Shown: one piece after another, positions 1 through 12,600 of the stretch | How the letters are laid out: every line of letters begins with the position of its first letter | How positions within the stretch are numbered: position 1 is the first letter of the stretch | Assembly: GCA_963556695.1 (NCBI GenBank) | Contig: CAUWAG010000010.1 | Coordinates: 2,480,001-2,544,000, forward strand | Direction: 5' to 3' | Source of the DNA: Anthostomella pinea | Taxonomy: Eukaryota > Ascomycota > Sordariomycetes > Xylariales > Xylariaceae | Length of the DNA stretch: 64,000 nucleotides | Notes under the pieces: generated by a model | What the model saw: the letters and a program-made list of their open reading frames with translations, nothing else | Told to the model about the DNA's origin: nothing | Database searches by the model: none | Made by a program: the position numbers and the translations under genes

Positions 1-995
1 CAAAATTGAATAAAAGAAATATTAGAGTCAAGGTAAGAAGCCATCATTTATATCCTCAGGGGTGGTGTCAGCTTTCGGTTCAGTTCATACTTCCATTCTG
101 TCCGGGACAGGCCTGCCTTGCTGATTAAGAGAACCCATGTGGAACAAAATGAGTAGAAGTCTTGCGCTGGTTCCATCCACAGATCATGGAGCTGATCTCT
201 GGCTTGAGCAGCTGCGTCGGGATTGCTGTAAGAGGACCGGAGAAGGTCATACACCTCTTCAATGGTAGTAAGTGACTCGGCGTTCTCTTCAGAGATGAAT
301 AGTTCCAATATTATAACTGCATCACCTTCTATTAGCATACAAAGCCAGTCAAACTTTGATTCTTTTGTAATAAAGAGCCACTAGTTGGTCCGTAGCTTGC
401 GTTAAGTACTGTTCTTTTACTGTTCAAAGGTTGGGTTTTGACCGTCACTCAGCTTTACAGGGTCTGCCAGCTTGATGGAATGTGGCATGGCATTTGAGGT
501 TGATGCCATAGAAGCTGGGGAGTCCCACTTAGGGGTCGTTATGTGTAGAGAACCTGTTTCCAAAGAAGGAAAGGCTCGTTCTGTTGTGTGTCTTGGTGGC
601 TCAGACCTCAGGATCCGGGTGTGTAGTTTGGTTTGCAGTCTGGCTAGCTGCTCTGGCGTAAGCGCATCCAGGTTGAAGAGCAAGGGGTCGTCTGATCGGC
701 CCAGAGCACCACTCATGATTGGTGCCATGGGCTGGGTCTGTGGGTCCTGGGATGTGATCCTGGAGGAAGACGGAGACAATGAAGCGCTTGAGGGAGATTT
801 GCTGTGGGTCAAAGCGGCCTTTGATCGCGTGTTTGGCTTGTTCTGGCCCCCTCGTGCCTTGGTTCTCTGTCTCTTTGGTTCTTTCTTTGGAGGAAGGTTA
901 TTGGTGTTGGGGGATGTTTGAATAGGTTGGGCTGGTCTTCCAGTCCCTTCAGAACTATCCTGACGTTCTGGAATGATAATGGTACTCATTGTCAC
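1..995 (-). pseudogene. LTR-retrotransposon gag, broken and cut by the window edge
   Basis: Two minus-strand open stretches (995-417 and 338-48) lie in the same frame and read like a fungal LTR-retrotransposon Gag. The N-terminal half is a Pro/Ser/Lys-rich disordered segment ending in the motif DPVKLSDGQNPTFEQ, which commonly introduces the capsid-like domain. The second half carries the helical capsid region (EGDAV, then EEVYDLLRSSYSNPD, then DFYSFCSTW). Between them are three in-frame stops (TAA, TAA, TAG) within about 20 codons, so the protein is interrupted by point mutation rather than by an indel. The rest of the element lies beyond base 1. Whether it is Ty1/copia or Ty3 cannot be decided from Gag alone. 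The copia remnant at the right end of the window is not shown to be the same family. Confidence 0.65.
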
Positions 996-1174
996 GGTGT
1001 ATTGGACGGAATTGGTAGTAATGGTAGGTGGAATGGTAAAGGGATGGTATTAATAGGCCTGAAGACAGAGCTTCAAAGTCTTGGGATAGGTGGGTGTTCA
1101 GAGACACTGCACCTACCACCGCTAGAGGCAAAACTCCTTGTAATGGTGATCTGAAGACAAGGCTTCTGATCTGG

Positions 1175-1409
1175 TGTGGATGAGTCTTGATATTATGTCA
1201 CGGCGAGCATACTGGGGAGCTGGGACATGGCCTGCAGCAAGCAGCTATTACTCTATTAATGAGAATATCAAGACTAGAGAGGAAAGGAAGAGAGAGAGAG
1301 AGATAGGTACAGTGGGAGGTTGCCCCTTTAAGGGGATCCTCTGGTCAGATCCTTCCCCTATTGGGAAATATCCACTTGTCATGTGGGAAGGTCTGTACAG
1401 GCCGTCACA
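1175..1409 (-). repeat. Possible 5' LTR of the gag element
   Basis: The block begins TGTG and ends CACA on the plus strand, lies just upstream of the minus-strand gag, and contains a 12-bp perfect inverted repeat (AGTCTTGATATT at 1183-1194 against its complement at 1264-1275) plus a GA-rich tract. Next to its inner edge, the minus-strand text ATCAGAAGCC resembles part of an initiator-Met tRNA primer-binding site. No second LTR is in the window to confirm the edges. Confidence 0.35.
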
Positions 1410-2527
1410 CCATAATAGATACAGAATTCTCTAAAGAGGCAGTCTTATTGGCATTGTAACCCTCGTGAGCATCCGCTATCAAGTCGTATTGCTTGCACGG
1501 AAGAACCCCCTGCTGATGTTGATAATCGAGACCAGAAACTTTTTCTAATACATGGGTACCCCGAATGTCTGAGATGACTATTGCCTTCTACTAAGCTCCA
1601 TCGTCGCTGTGATATGCTGCAGGTATCGGGAGAGCCGCTGACCCTTCGGCCTTGTCCGGCTGAATGTTGGGTCAAATTACGACCCGAACAGTTAGTTGCC
1701 CGATGAGGAAAATTTGCTGTCATTGCTTACTTCTAGCATCACAAGCTGGTAGATTAGGGATTCATGCCCCCTGTAATTCAGAGAAGGCCGTAATGAAGTG
1801 ACGGCAGAAACGTTTGTGCCGTTTCTCACTGGGCAGGTTTACAGCCTAGCTAGAACATGACGTTAGGTGCTACTATACAGATCTGGTGACTTCTTCCATG
1901 GGCGCTCATGGAAGTGCCCAAGTCGAGTGCGACGAGTTAATTGTTTGGCCCATTTGGTGACTTACGAGACAGCCATAGTGCGCAAGTTTAAAGGCCAAGG
2001 ATACGTCACAAATAATATTGTAATGGCACATGTGATAACAAAGCCATATGCTAATTACAGGGTATAAATATGCTGGAGGCTACTGATGCCACTGATGAAC
2101 AAAGGCTATTCGGAATACAGACTGGGCTGTAACAGAGTCAGGCGTAGCGTGGTCTGAACTGAACAAAGGGAAGAAGAGGTACAAGTGGACTTGGGAGGTA
2201 TATGAAGGGTTGCTCCCATTTCTGGGTGCGCGAAAAGCAGTGAGAGGTTGCACGCCCGAGAATTGGCCGACAGGGCAGGTGCCCGAAATGGCATGTTTGA
2301 GCCACCATTTCCGGGAGCAGCCTTGCCGTCTCTTATAATACTCGTTTATAATTCAAAATAAATTAAAAAGAAACCTAAATATATATACTAGTTTTAAAAG
2401 TGTATATTAAAAAAAAATTACACTTATTATAGAAATAGTTAACTTAAGTTGTTAGGGTCAGTCCGCGACTAGTTCTTTATTAATAAAAAGGAATTGGTCT
2501 GAGTGTATAAAGTCGCGAGTAGTCTCT
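1410..2527. other. Intergenic, AT-rich patch, no supported gene
   Basis: No reading frame here resembles a known protein. Bases about 2331-2460 are markedly AT-rich compared with the surroundings, which looks like RIP-decayed repeat or a terminator-side spacer of the amidoligase-like gene. I see no terminal repeats that would define an element. Confidence 0.5.
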
Positions 2528-4458
2528 TCAGCGCATTTCGCCCCGCCGCCGTCTATAAACGTCGCGTGAACCGCCCGACATGAAGGGGTCCATCCAATTC
2601 GTGACATTCTTGTCGGGGTACTCGTACCAGTCGGTTATCTTACCTTTCGAGAAGTAGTCGACCTTCGTCCCAGGCGCACCCAGCAGAGTCTCCAGCGCAC
2701 GGATTCTCGGTTGGGGGCCCGACCAGGCCTGCCACCGCTGAAGCATGTCGTGGAACTCCTCCGGGTTGCTTTCTCTGGCGAACCTGGCCATACACTCCAC
2801 AATCGCCAGCAAGTGCCCGATGTGCTCGCCGTCCAGAGTCCCCTGCATGATGTTAATCTTCACGGTCTGTGAGCGCGCCGGACCGGGGTCTGGCCGGTCG
2901 CCCGTCCGCTTGTAGCCGCTTACGTCGAGAGAGAAGATCATGTTTGGGTTCTCGACGTAGTCATCCCAGACCTCTCTCAGGGCGTTGATCGAAGCGTAAA
3001 GGAACACGAGCTCCAGCGCTGTGCGCTGGACCGGAGTCACGTTGTCCGACGGTACGTGTCTCAAGAACTCCTGCAGCCTCCGATGGCTCGCAGCGCGGGG
3101 CATGAAAAACTCCATTGAACCGAGAGCCCCCCGTGAGTCATTTGGGCTTTGGTATACTGGATGAGTATGCTACGGCGGTTGGCCCTGTAGGGCCCGGGGT
3201 CGGTCGGTCGTTCTGCTGGGTCCAGGCTGACGTTGGGGGGAATGACGGGCCCGGGATCGGTCGATCGGTATTCTGGGTGCAGATGGATGAGGAAGTCTTC
3301 GAACAGCACCCACATCGAGCAGAACTTCTTGAGCTGGAGCAGCGTCCAGCCGTGGGTCGAACCGATGTGTACCGCGACTGACGTATTGGTCCACGACACC
3401 GGTCTGTGGACCCGGATATCCTGCCGTATAGCGCGGCAGGCGTCGCGGATCTTCTGGTACGTGACGTTGCTGAGGGCCGGGAGGACGGGCGACACCAGCT
3501 TGGCCTCGAACCATCGATACATATCTACCGGATCTCTGTGAGGGTTCCCAACGTAACGATTCTGTAAGAGTTCGGTTGCCGTGATCGACATGTCCCGCTT
3601 GATGGACCAGGCTGTGTGTTGTATGTCCATGCCTGGCATGGCCATACTCTCGGGCTCGGGCACATCGGAGCGATTTCTGTCGTTTTCCAGACTCACCTGG
3701 ATGTGGGCTGAAGCATGGGCGTTGAACTGCAATAATATAGTGTCGACTGTCCCTTCTGGCCAGTCCCCCGTAAACAAACGTCGCATCTCTTCTGCTAGAT
3801 AGGGCACTACCCGCTGATTAGTGTCAATGAGCCGAATACTATGCCTCAAAGGGAACTCCAGAAACTTTTGGACTGCTATGTTTGTCCCCCGGTTGACGTT
3901 ATCGTTTGCACTTGCAGCAAGATCCCACTGCACTCTATCCCACCCCCAGTCGCCTATGAAATAATTGCACCACGTCGTCGAGGTCTTGTCTCTGGTTTAG
4001 CCTTCGATACTGCGATCTTGGTACTTGGCCTCTTCGGCAACCCTATGCATGTCCCACTCGTCCGGGTCGGAGTCATTCCAGGCCCACATCCACGGGTCGT
4101 TGGCACGCATCGTGTTCAAGCCTCCTGATCTCAGAGCACTAAGGATGCGGTCGCGGACCGTCAATGCCCAGAGCGGTTCCGAGGCATAGTTATCGAGCAT
4201 GTCCTGATACCAGCGCGGCTCCTCCCAGTGTGGATCACTGGCAAGCGGTGTATGGCTACACGGCGCCACGAGAAATCCAACTGTGATTCCTAAGGTCATT
4301 AGGGCGGTTTCCCCTGGCGGCAGCGGGGGGTCGTCCGACAACATGTCCTCCGGCACGTCGACCTGGCAGAATTGAGGGAAGTCGTCCCCATACTCTATAA
4401 AGAGATCATAGCCAACGGCATCGATCTCATAGAGGGCAGGGTAGCCTGGTTTCGGCAT
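2528..4458 (-). pseudogene. Fungal amidoligase-like protein, broken by one stop and one frameshift
   Basis: Three minus-strand frames form one protein of about 640 codons. The ATG at 4458 (MPKPGYPALYE) is the likely start; upstream in-frame text lacks a better one. The first frame ends at a single TAA (3999-3997), after which the same frame stays open to about 3070. The third frame takes over at a run of six G near 3130 and ends at 2528. The match is to the putative amidoligase family (glutamine-synthetase-like COOH-NH2 ligase fold): KLVSPVLPALSN, then NTSVAVHIGSTHGWTLLQLK, then FEDFLIHLHPEYR, and near the end INIMQGTLDGEHI. Acidic residues usual in the first strand (a GxExEFL-type motif) are here ITVGFLV, and the usual Glu before LVSP is Lys. 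These losses fit a decayed gene. The family's substrate in fungi is not known to me. An intron hiding the TAA is possible but I see no good splice sites. Confidence 0.65.
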
Positions 4459-7400
4459 GTTGTAGTTCAAATTGCACCTCGAAATGGTTTTTCGAAATTG
4501 ATTGCTGTGTTATAGTTAAGGTATACAGATGCCACTGCAGTATGACCTGAATTCCACCAGATCGAGCACGAGACCTGGTATTTAAGGGTCGACCGTCGGT
4601 CGCTTCATAATCCATCAACGAAAACTTTGTCATTGTTCAAGTTCGCTTTATGGGGATCCTTTATTCCTGTATTTGAAATGAGCGAGTACGGGTCTTCGAT
4701 AGTTAAAAACCATTGTGTGCCAGAACTAAGAGGGCTTTTTGGAACCAAGGCGGCCGTTTGGTCCGCGTCTATGGTGCGAGACAATCCATACCTCGAAGTA
4801 ATACTGGGTTTGTTCCGGAGTGGGTTCTCAGTTGAAAGGCTCCTTCATCCTGTAGCTAACAAAGAAGGAAATTCTATGATCATGATTCATGCGGTTCTCC
4901 AAAGCCGTTAGCTTTGGAACAGATTTTCTAGAGTAGGACGCGGACACGTGAAAGGCTTTCTTTTCACAAAGTAAATATTGATTTGAACCATGATGTAGCT
5001 GTGAAGCTGCTTGTCAATGTGGTTATAGCAAGCACAAAGAAAATCCACAGAGGTGGGCTCGCACGAGAATGCCCTGAAGGCTATGTCAAGTTGGTATTAG
5101 ACGATGTTCGATTAAAAGGGGTTGTTGGGTTGTCAGGATGGTAGACACCTGAATATAAACCTCAACTGCCAGCTTGCAAGCACACTTAGGACTCACTCGA
5201 GACATGGTCACTCCTAGTCCTCGAGGCGCGTAGAAAGCTATGCTTTTTACATTATTGAGGCTAAAACACCTTTAACTACTCCTTCGCCGTCGCCTTTAGT
5301 ACGCTAGTCTCACGTTGCTCTTTGTCGAGGTGCGCTCCAGCAGCACCCGTAGGTCTTGACACTATCATAGGGGCCGCCATCCCAAAGACTGTCGGGCGCC
5401 AGAGGAACCGTGGTATCGAGTTCTATTAGAATAACCTTGATCTCGTTCCTGACTTGCGCTGGCCGTTGTAAAGTTTATGTTGATACGTTTATTCTTAGGC
5501 GCGGCCACATACACACTCTACAAGCAACTTTAGTAAATGCCTTGAATGTACATGGTGTGCAGGCTTATTTATGAATATACTGTTGCCTACAAGCGGCCAG
5601 GTTTCAGGCGCTGCCGTTATATCACGGAGCAGATCAGTGGCACTTGTGAAGTAGTGTTGTTGTGAAAAGACTATGTACTTCTCCCTTCAACCAAATAGTC
5701 CGAGGACGAAGTAGGGATCTATACCGTGGGTATTGACCGTTGAAGACATGCACCTAATCCGGCACGTACGGCAAGGGAGGGAACTCACTCACCGTTGTAA
5801 CTCGGGGGCAGGGAGACACCCCGATATCGAAGGACGACTTCGCAGTCAAGTTTAGGACGCATTTTTAGGACGCATTGGAATCTTGCCAGGCCAGGACAAG
5901 AGCACGTCCAAACCGTACTCAACCGACCCTGTGGGCACACCAACCGGAGCCGGCACGACTCCGAGAATCCGGTTCGTCAGCGGACGGACCCTCGCGCACA
6001 GCATGACTCCTTACTCCAACTCCCGAAATGGCTCAGTCGGATCCAAGACACCCCTGGATGACGACAATGCAGGCCCCCTCGAAGACATGACCAAGCAAGG
6101 TCACCCAAAAAGTGCCGGATGTGCCGCAAGAGCGCAGAGCGTACGGCAGAAGACGCACCGTCCATTCACGTCTCGCTATCCGTCCACCTTAAACACGGGA
6201 TGGGAACACGTCGCGAAACAACGGGGGTGCACATGGAAGGCAGGAAGAATCAGCCCACCAAGTCGTCGAGCCCCTGAACAACCCCTATAGCCCTGCACCG
6301 CTATCGCGGGGTTAGCAGGGCAGAGGAGAGCTCGAGCGCCTTATCAGGTTGACTGCCCCCCCAACAACGATACTGGGAGTCCCGGGATCGGGAAAGCAGA
6401 CATGCGTGCACGTACTTGATGTACGCGTGTAATTTTATGTAGGTACTTCAGACAAGGAAGATGGGGGCAACGCAAGGCGAGCAACTCCCGAACCATCCGA
6501 TCCCAACCAAATGATCCCAGTGATCGATCCCCGGGAGAGAACAGGTGCTGCGCGATAGAGCGCAGCAAGCAAGCAAACAACACGCGGCCGTGCCAGGGGT
6601 AGGGGCGCAACTGACAGGGCTGGCAAGCAGGGAGGGAAAGGACCTCGGGACGAGTGGGCCTCCGTCCCTCCTCCAGGTACGGTGAGAGAAGCCCATATGT
6701 GCCTCCAATTCCAGGGATGGGGGAAGTTGAACATCGACACATAACGACGTATCCTATTGCAAGACTCAAGCTGACAAGCTGACTTCTTTACCCTTTCTCC
6801 AACAATGAGAGAGAGTGACTAGAACAGTGACACAGCATAAGGCCAGCAGTCGCGGAAGCACAGCCGTGGCCGGTGGTCTGTATGTATGTCTCAGTCAATC
6901 TGCCCGTCTGACCCAGTCCGCCGGGCACACAGGCACACCAGGTACGTGCCGTACCGCGACTCATTTGCCAGTGCGGTAGACTCATGTAGTCCCGTAGTCC
7001 CGTAGACCTGCTGACCAGCAGCACCACCACATCCCCTGCATTATCGGCACGCAAGATCCGGGAAGTGTCATACTGAGTACTCCCACCCCAGCATCAAAGC
7101 AGCGATATCTACCCCTGCCGCCCTTGACGCCCGTAAGCGACATGGGGGGCAGCGAGCCGAGGATATAGGCAGGCAGGGTGATGGGGAAAGAACAGCCCTG
7201 CAAGTACAGTACTGCGGCAGAAGATTGGGGGGGAGGGGGGAAGGGAGACACCGGCGCGGTGGGAGGCCATCAGGATCAGGGTGGAGACGAAGGACCCGAC
7301 AGCTCGGTTCCGGGAGCAGCGGTGACGGGATAAAGTGGCCGGGGTGGTAGATCACTGGTATGTACTATGTAGGACTTCCCAAAGGGCAAAGGCCAGTAGG

Positions 7401-7816
7401 GCGATGTGAAGTGACGCGAGGTGACGCGACAGGGGTCGCTTAGGACCGCGTATATGTGTGCGTATTAAATGTACTGTACCGTACACACCCACGTAGTGAG
7501 CATGTATACCTATCTCGACATCTATCTGGCATTTTCTTCCCATTCATCAGCAGTCCCTGCTGTAAGTAGCTAACTGTGAGCTTGCAAGGTCAGTGAGTTG
7601 TGGTGGTGCGTATGCGGGACGGGCGCCCCCGCCCCACCCCCCCGGCTCTCAGCTCCAAAAATGTAACCCATGCACGCTAGGGGTCCAGGGGCAACCGAGT
7701 CAGACCTCGAAGCGCAATTGGCGCGATCTCCTGGGTTGGTCCGAGAAGGGGAAGAGGGACATGACATGTCAATGCATGCGGTGAGATTTTGGCCAAGGAA
7801 CTTTTGTCCGCGTGCG

Positions 7817-7839
7817 GGTGTGTGTGTGTGTGTGTGTGT
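7817..7839. repeat. (GT)n microsatellite
   Basis: About eleven uninterrupted GT units within otherwise mixed sequence. Confidence 0.95.
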
Positions 7840-8127
7840 CTACATACGAGGTAGAAGGGGGAAAAGAGAACCTGAACGAGCACGTTTCCTTATCGTCCGG
7901 CAATAGCAACGAACGATATTCCCGTCAGCCCTGGAAATGGAGTATATCCGATAACCAATGCCAACGTCGTCCACTGGCTCACCTAGGTCAGCGACCAGCT
8001 AGCTTATCACGACGGTGTGCCTTACCGGCCGACATGACAGCAGGGGAGAGCTTTGGAGTCGCGCATGCATTGTGGTGAGAACCTTGTGATAGCTCACTCG
8101 CTCGCCCGCCGATTACCAATACCCAGG

Positions 8128-8159
8128 CACCCAGACCCAGACCCAGACCCAGACCCAGG
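8128..8159. repeat. (CCCAGA)n hexanucleotide repeat
   Basis: About five tandem CCCAGA units; read as protein on either strand it yields only low-complexity Asp-Pro or Gly-Ser strings, so it is treated as a simple repeat. Confidence 0.9.
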
Positions 8160-9688
8160 CCTGCAGGTCAGACGTGAGATATTCCCCGACGATGACACAG
8201 ACGACACCCGCATTGGCCAGAGGTCCGGGGTCCGTAGTTGGTACCGTCTCGCAGGCGGGACCGCAGTCTGATAAGCGAATCCCAGCGACCAAAGCCTAGG
8301 AATACCGCATTGGGTCAGCCTTCCGGGTTTTCTGACCTGACATGCCCGCTTGGCGTGACAAGGTCCATCGACATGGGAAAGATGCATCCCAGGCCCAGCG
8401 CGGTGCAGCAGACAGGATGCCGAGCCCAGCTCCGCCAAGGTGTGAGTGAGCCCATGAGTGAGCCCAAGGTGTGGAAAGGCGGGTCAGCCTGTATGTACGG
8501 AGTATTGGCGTGTGGCGCCGACGACACCCAGAGACGTCGTGCGTCGCCGACCCGGCCGGCATCAACCGGAACTAAACATGCTTCGAACCACGACAGCTTG
8601 AGGTCCACGTACGCCCGGATACCCGTGTCTCGTGTACGATGTAGGCGCGGAACAGTAGGTCTGCATGGCCCGGTGGTCTGGCGTAGAGATCCGGGTTCTG
8701 GCTGATCTTGGCTAGCAGCGAGGGCGACCCGTGACAGTGTTGTTGGGATATGTCGTTATCATCATATCATGATAACCCTGGCCCCTGTCAGTCGTTCGTC
8801 AGCCACGGCAGCCTGACGGACCCAACATACATGGATGGGAAAGCCTCGAAAATCACGTATCGCCACCACACAAGATCACAAACGACACACCGGAATTATA
8901 AGTCGAGCAGTGCCGACTGCCGAGTAGTCGTAGCCATGATTGCAACCCTTGTTGATTCAATGATTGCAGCGCGAGCCGCCTATGGTTCTTTATCGAATCC
9001 ATGTAATGCTACTTAGCTAGGATGCTAATGCTACCTCGGAAACGACCTGTCGAGAAGCTGGAACATTGAATCGAGATTCACGTTGAGTAAAGCTGGACTC
9101 CCGCCAGGCCCTCCCGCTTCTTGTGACAAAGCTGATGCCGCCGTCCGCCGTCCGTAGTCCGCAGTCCAGTGTCCTCCGACTGACCCAAAATCTTTGCTCC
9201 ATCACTAGGACGCCTGTATGAATGCCTGATCCTGTATGCTATGATGTAGATGTCTTCGTCAAAAGGAAATTCGTGCCGTGTCCCGAACGCCGTGGCTCTC
9301 ATTGGCCATCCCTCCCACAAGCGACACGCTGGCCTGTCTGTAAAAATCAACAAATGAAAACTTTTTTTGTGTCATTTCCCAGATCTATCATGCCCTCCAT
9401 CGTCCTGAACACCGGTAAATGCATTCGACCTTGCCAAGAAGCACGCCAGGTGCATATTGAGTACAGTAAACCCGACAAGAATTCATAGTTCTTGGAAACA
9501 AAACTAAACGATTCGCTGGTACCCCTGTTGCGCCGGCCTTATGTGTGAACAGATGGGGTATCCGCTAGAGTTTCAAATCGACTCAAGTGTCGTTGTGTAT
9601 CGGCTGTTGCGAATGGGTTACATCTCAAATAGGGATATGTTAGTACATGCCGGCTCGCATCGGAACAGGGAAAGGTTGCTGTACAAGT

Positions 9689-12600
9689 TCAAGTCGCCGT
9701 CGGCGGTACTGTATCCGAGTACCCGCTGTCGATGCTATACTTATTTTCCTGGGTTGTCGGTTTGGCACCGTTGGCATTTGAAGACCGACTGAGTAGACTC
9801 CGGGCGAAACCCTTCTTTCCAGCTAGATCGACGCCGGTCTCGGGATTGGGCACTTGGACGTTCGTCGCAGCCTCAACCCTGATGTTACAGAACAGTCGTG
9901 AGAAGAGGTACTGGTCGCCATTGCAGTCCAGCAACGGTAATGTGCGGTAGCCTTGTTTGAGGCTGCTAAGCTTGGCGGTATATGTCGCGATGGTGGTGTT
10001 GCGATTATGAGAGGATTCACCGTCGGTGGAGAGCTTGACACTGAACTTGACGAAGATGAGTTCGGGATGTTTAGTCGTCACGTCGAACTTGGCGGCGTGA
10101 TTGAATTCCGGGTTGAAGCCGTTCTCTTTGACCACAGGCGTAACGACCTTTAGCGGCGTGTCAGACAGAATTGGTATGCCGGCCATGCTGTCATGCTTGT
10201 CCCTCTTGTCGTTGGTATGGAATACCTCAACCTCGACGTATGGGTCCAGGGATCGAGTCGAAGCTAAGCTCGCTGGTCGCATCAGTTGCTGCGCCGAGAT
10301 GACGTCGATTCGGAAGGCCAATTTCTGGTGGACCAGTTTGCCGATAGCTTCTTCGCTTTGGGCACCGGCCAGGACCCGGATCTGGCGCATTGACTCAGGT
10401 TTGAGAACGTACCCAGACTGGTCAGTGCCGCCATCAAACATGGCCTGGTTCAGTTGCATGCCGAAATCGAAGGTCTGCCAGTTGAGAGCTGCCATTTGAA
10501 CGCCGCGTCTCCAGTACATCAACGGGTTGAAATTGTCCGAAGAGAACCGCGAGTACTGAGGATAAACACGCATCATGTAGCGCATGTTGTGGCGTGTCAA
10601 TGCTTTCTTCGATTCCCCTGCCTTCGAGTGCTTCCTAAATGTTCCTTCCATAAAGGACAAGATATGGTTACTCTTCTTGCAGTCAGCTGTGTCAAAGCCG
10701 TGGAATTTGACGCCACTGCAGTAGACGCCCAGGTCGCCCAAAGACTGGACTATTTTGCTGGTCTTCCGCTTTCCCGGTTTCTCCTCTTCGGTATCACAAT
10801 CGCTTGTACTGCTACTAGCATTGTCGTGTACTTCGCCTTCAGTGATAGTCTCCACCCGCTTGCTTATGGTGCGCCGAGAAGACTGGGTAGGTCCAAGAAG
10901 CGGGCTCGAAGTCAGGTTCTGGACGGGAATACCTCCAATGTCTGGAATTACGGGTTTAGAGAATGGCGACGTCAAGCTGTTCCCTCGTCGTCGACCACTT
11001 GTTTCGCTTCCGTTATGCTGCTCGGGAGTGCGATGCGTTCCCTTGACCTTGATCAAGATGCGGTCTTTGAGTTCGGACGGCGATGGAAGTTTGTCAGCAG
11101 AGGAGTCTAGGGGCTCGGTGACAAGTCGTGAGCCAAATATTTCCTTCATCATCTCGGCCATGATCTCTTGCTGCGCTGCGTTGCAGTGAACCTCAAGTGA
11201 CACCCAAAGTGGAAAGTGACTTGCGATGAATGCATACTTGTTGACCGTGTTGATGACTTCTCTGAATGAGATGGAATTGGTCATGGCATATCCGTGTTTC
11301 ACGGTAGGTTGCCCATCGGATCCGTCCCAGCAGTCAATCTCCACGCTACGACATCCTCGCATCAGCGTCATGATGTAGCCCTCAACGGACGAGACGTCCG
11401 CAATTTGTCGGCCGACGAGATATGTGTTGTGCGAACTCGATATGAAATATTCGTTGAACGGACGGTCAAGCGAATATTCGGACGGCTCGCGTACAAGGGG
11501 GTCGTTATCTTTCGAGGCAAGGTAGGCCGCTAGGGCTTCTTCTGTCATCCGAATCGAGTCTCGATCAACACGCTGCAGGGATACATCCTTCGGCTTGACT
11601 CGGTAGGCGTAGCGAATGAATCTAGCCTCCCACAGGCTCCGGTTGTTATCGACGTCCTCGAACTGAACTTCGCGTAGAAACTTCATAAAGTCCTCGCATG
11701 TGATGCCCTTTTCCACATCTGAGGCGTGCTCGCGATAAATTGCTCGGACGTCCTCCCGTTGCTTCATCTCACGGACGAAGGCCTGAAACTCGGAGAAGTT
11801 GAGCCGACCAGTCCTGCTCGTGTCGGCGATAGCGAACTTGATCAACAGATCTTTATGAGCCATATGAATATGCAGATTTCGGCACACTCGCTGCACACCA
11901 GGGAAATCGATCGCTTCCTCGTCGCTAGAGTGTGGTCTGTTCTCGAACTGTTTGGCCATCTCGCCATTCCAAAAGCTGCGAACCGCATTGTCATTGAAGG
12001 CCATCAACGACGCCATGTGAACTTCCCGGTGTTTCGATATCGAGTCTAACGCGGTAACCCAGTGTGTGAACGTTTCTTCGTCTTCAGCAACGAGGTGCAT
12101 CGTCTTGGTTCTGGATTTGTCGGGGACGGAGTAATTAATGGTGAAGAAGCGGGCCTCCATCGGCTCGGGAACCTCATAGTCGATTCGATACTGTCGTATG
12201 TCCGATCCTATCCGGACTTCCTTGATGTCATCGATGTAGAGACACTTCGAGGAGCGGCCCTTGTCCCAGACAATCTTGCCTGTGTCATACTCGAGATTGA
12301 ACAGCATACGCTTGAACTTCTTCTTCTTGGATATCTTGGCCAGATAAGTCCCCTTGATGAGAGCCAGAGGTACGACTGGTGCAGCCGGAATCTCGGGCGT
12401 AGAGGTAGAGCCGGCAATGGAGGCGGCGGTGCTGCCAGACGAGACGCCCCGGGACATACTCTCAGCACCAATGAGCGAGTATAGCTCGTTCATCTCGTCC
12501 GGATACTCATCATCTGAATCCGTATACATGGCGCCTTCTGCCGCGGGGGCTGTGTTGGTGCTGTCGCTTCTGCGTCGAAGGATACCAGGGCCAATGCTAC

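Larger units (their letters stand above)
4459..9688. other. Intergenic, about 5.2 kb without a supported gene
   Basis: All open frames are short, overlap on both strands and show no domain or coding-like composition. The stretch holds a GT microsatellite and a CCCAGA hexanucleotide repeat, annotated separately. No tRNA, transposase or terminal repeats were recognised. Confidence 0.5.
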
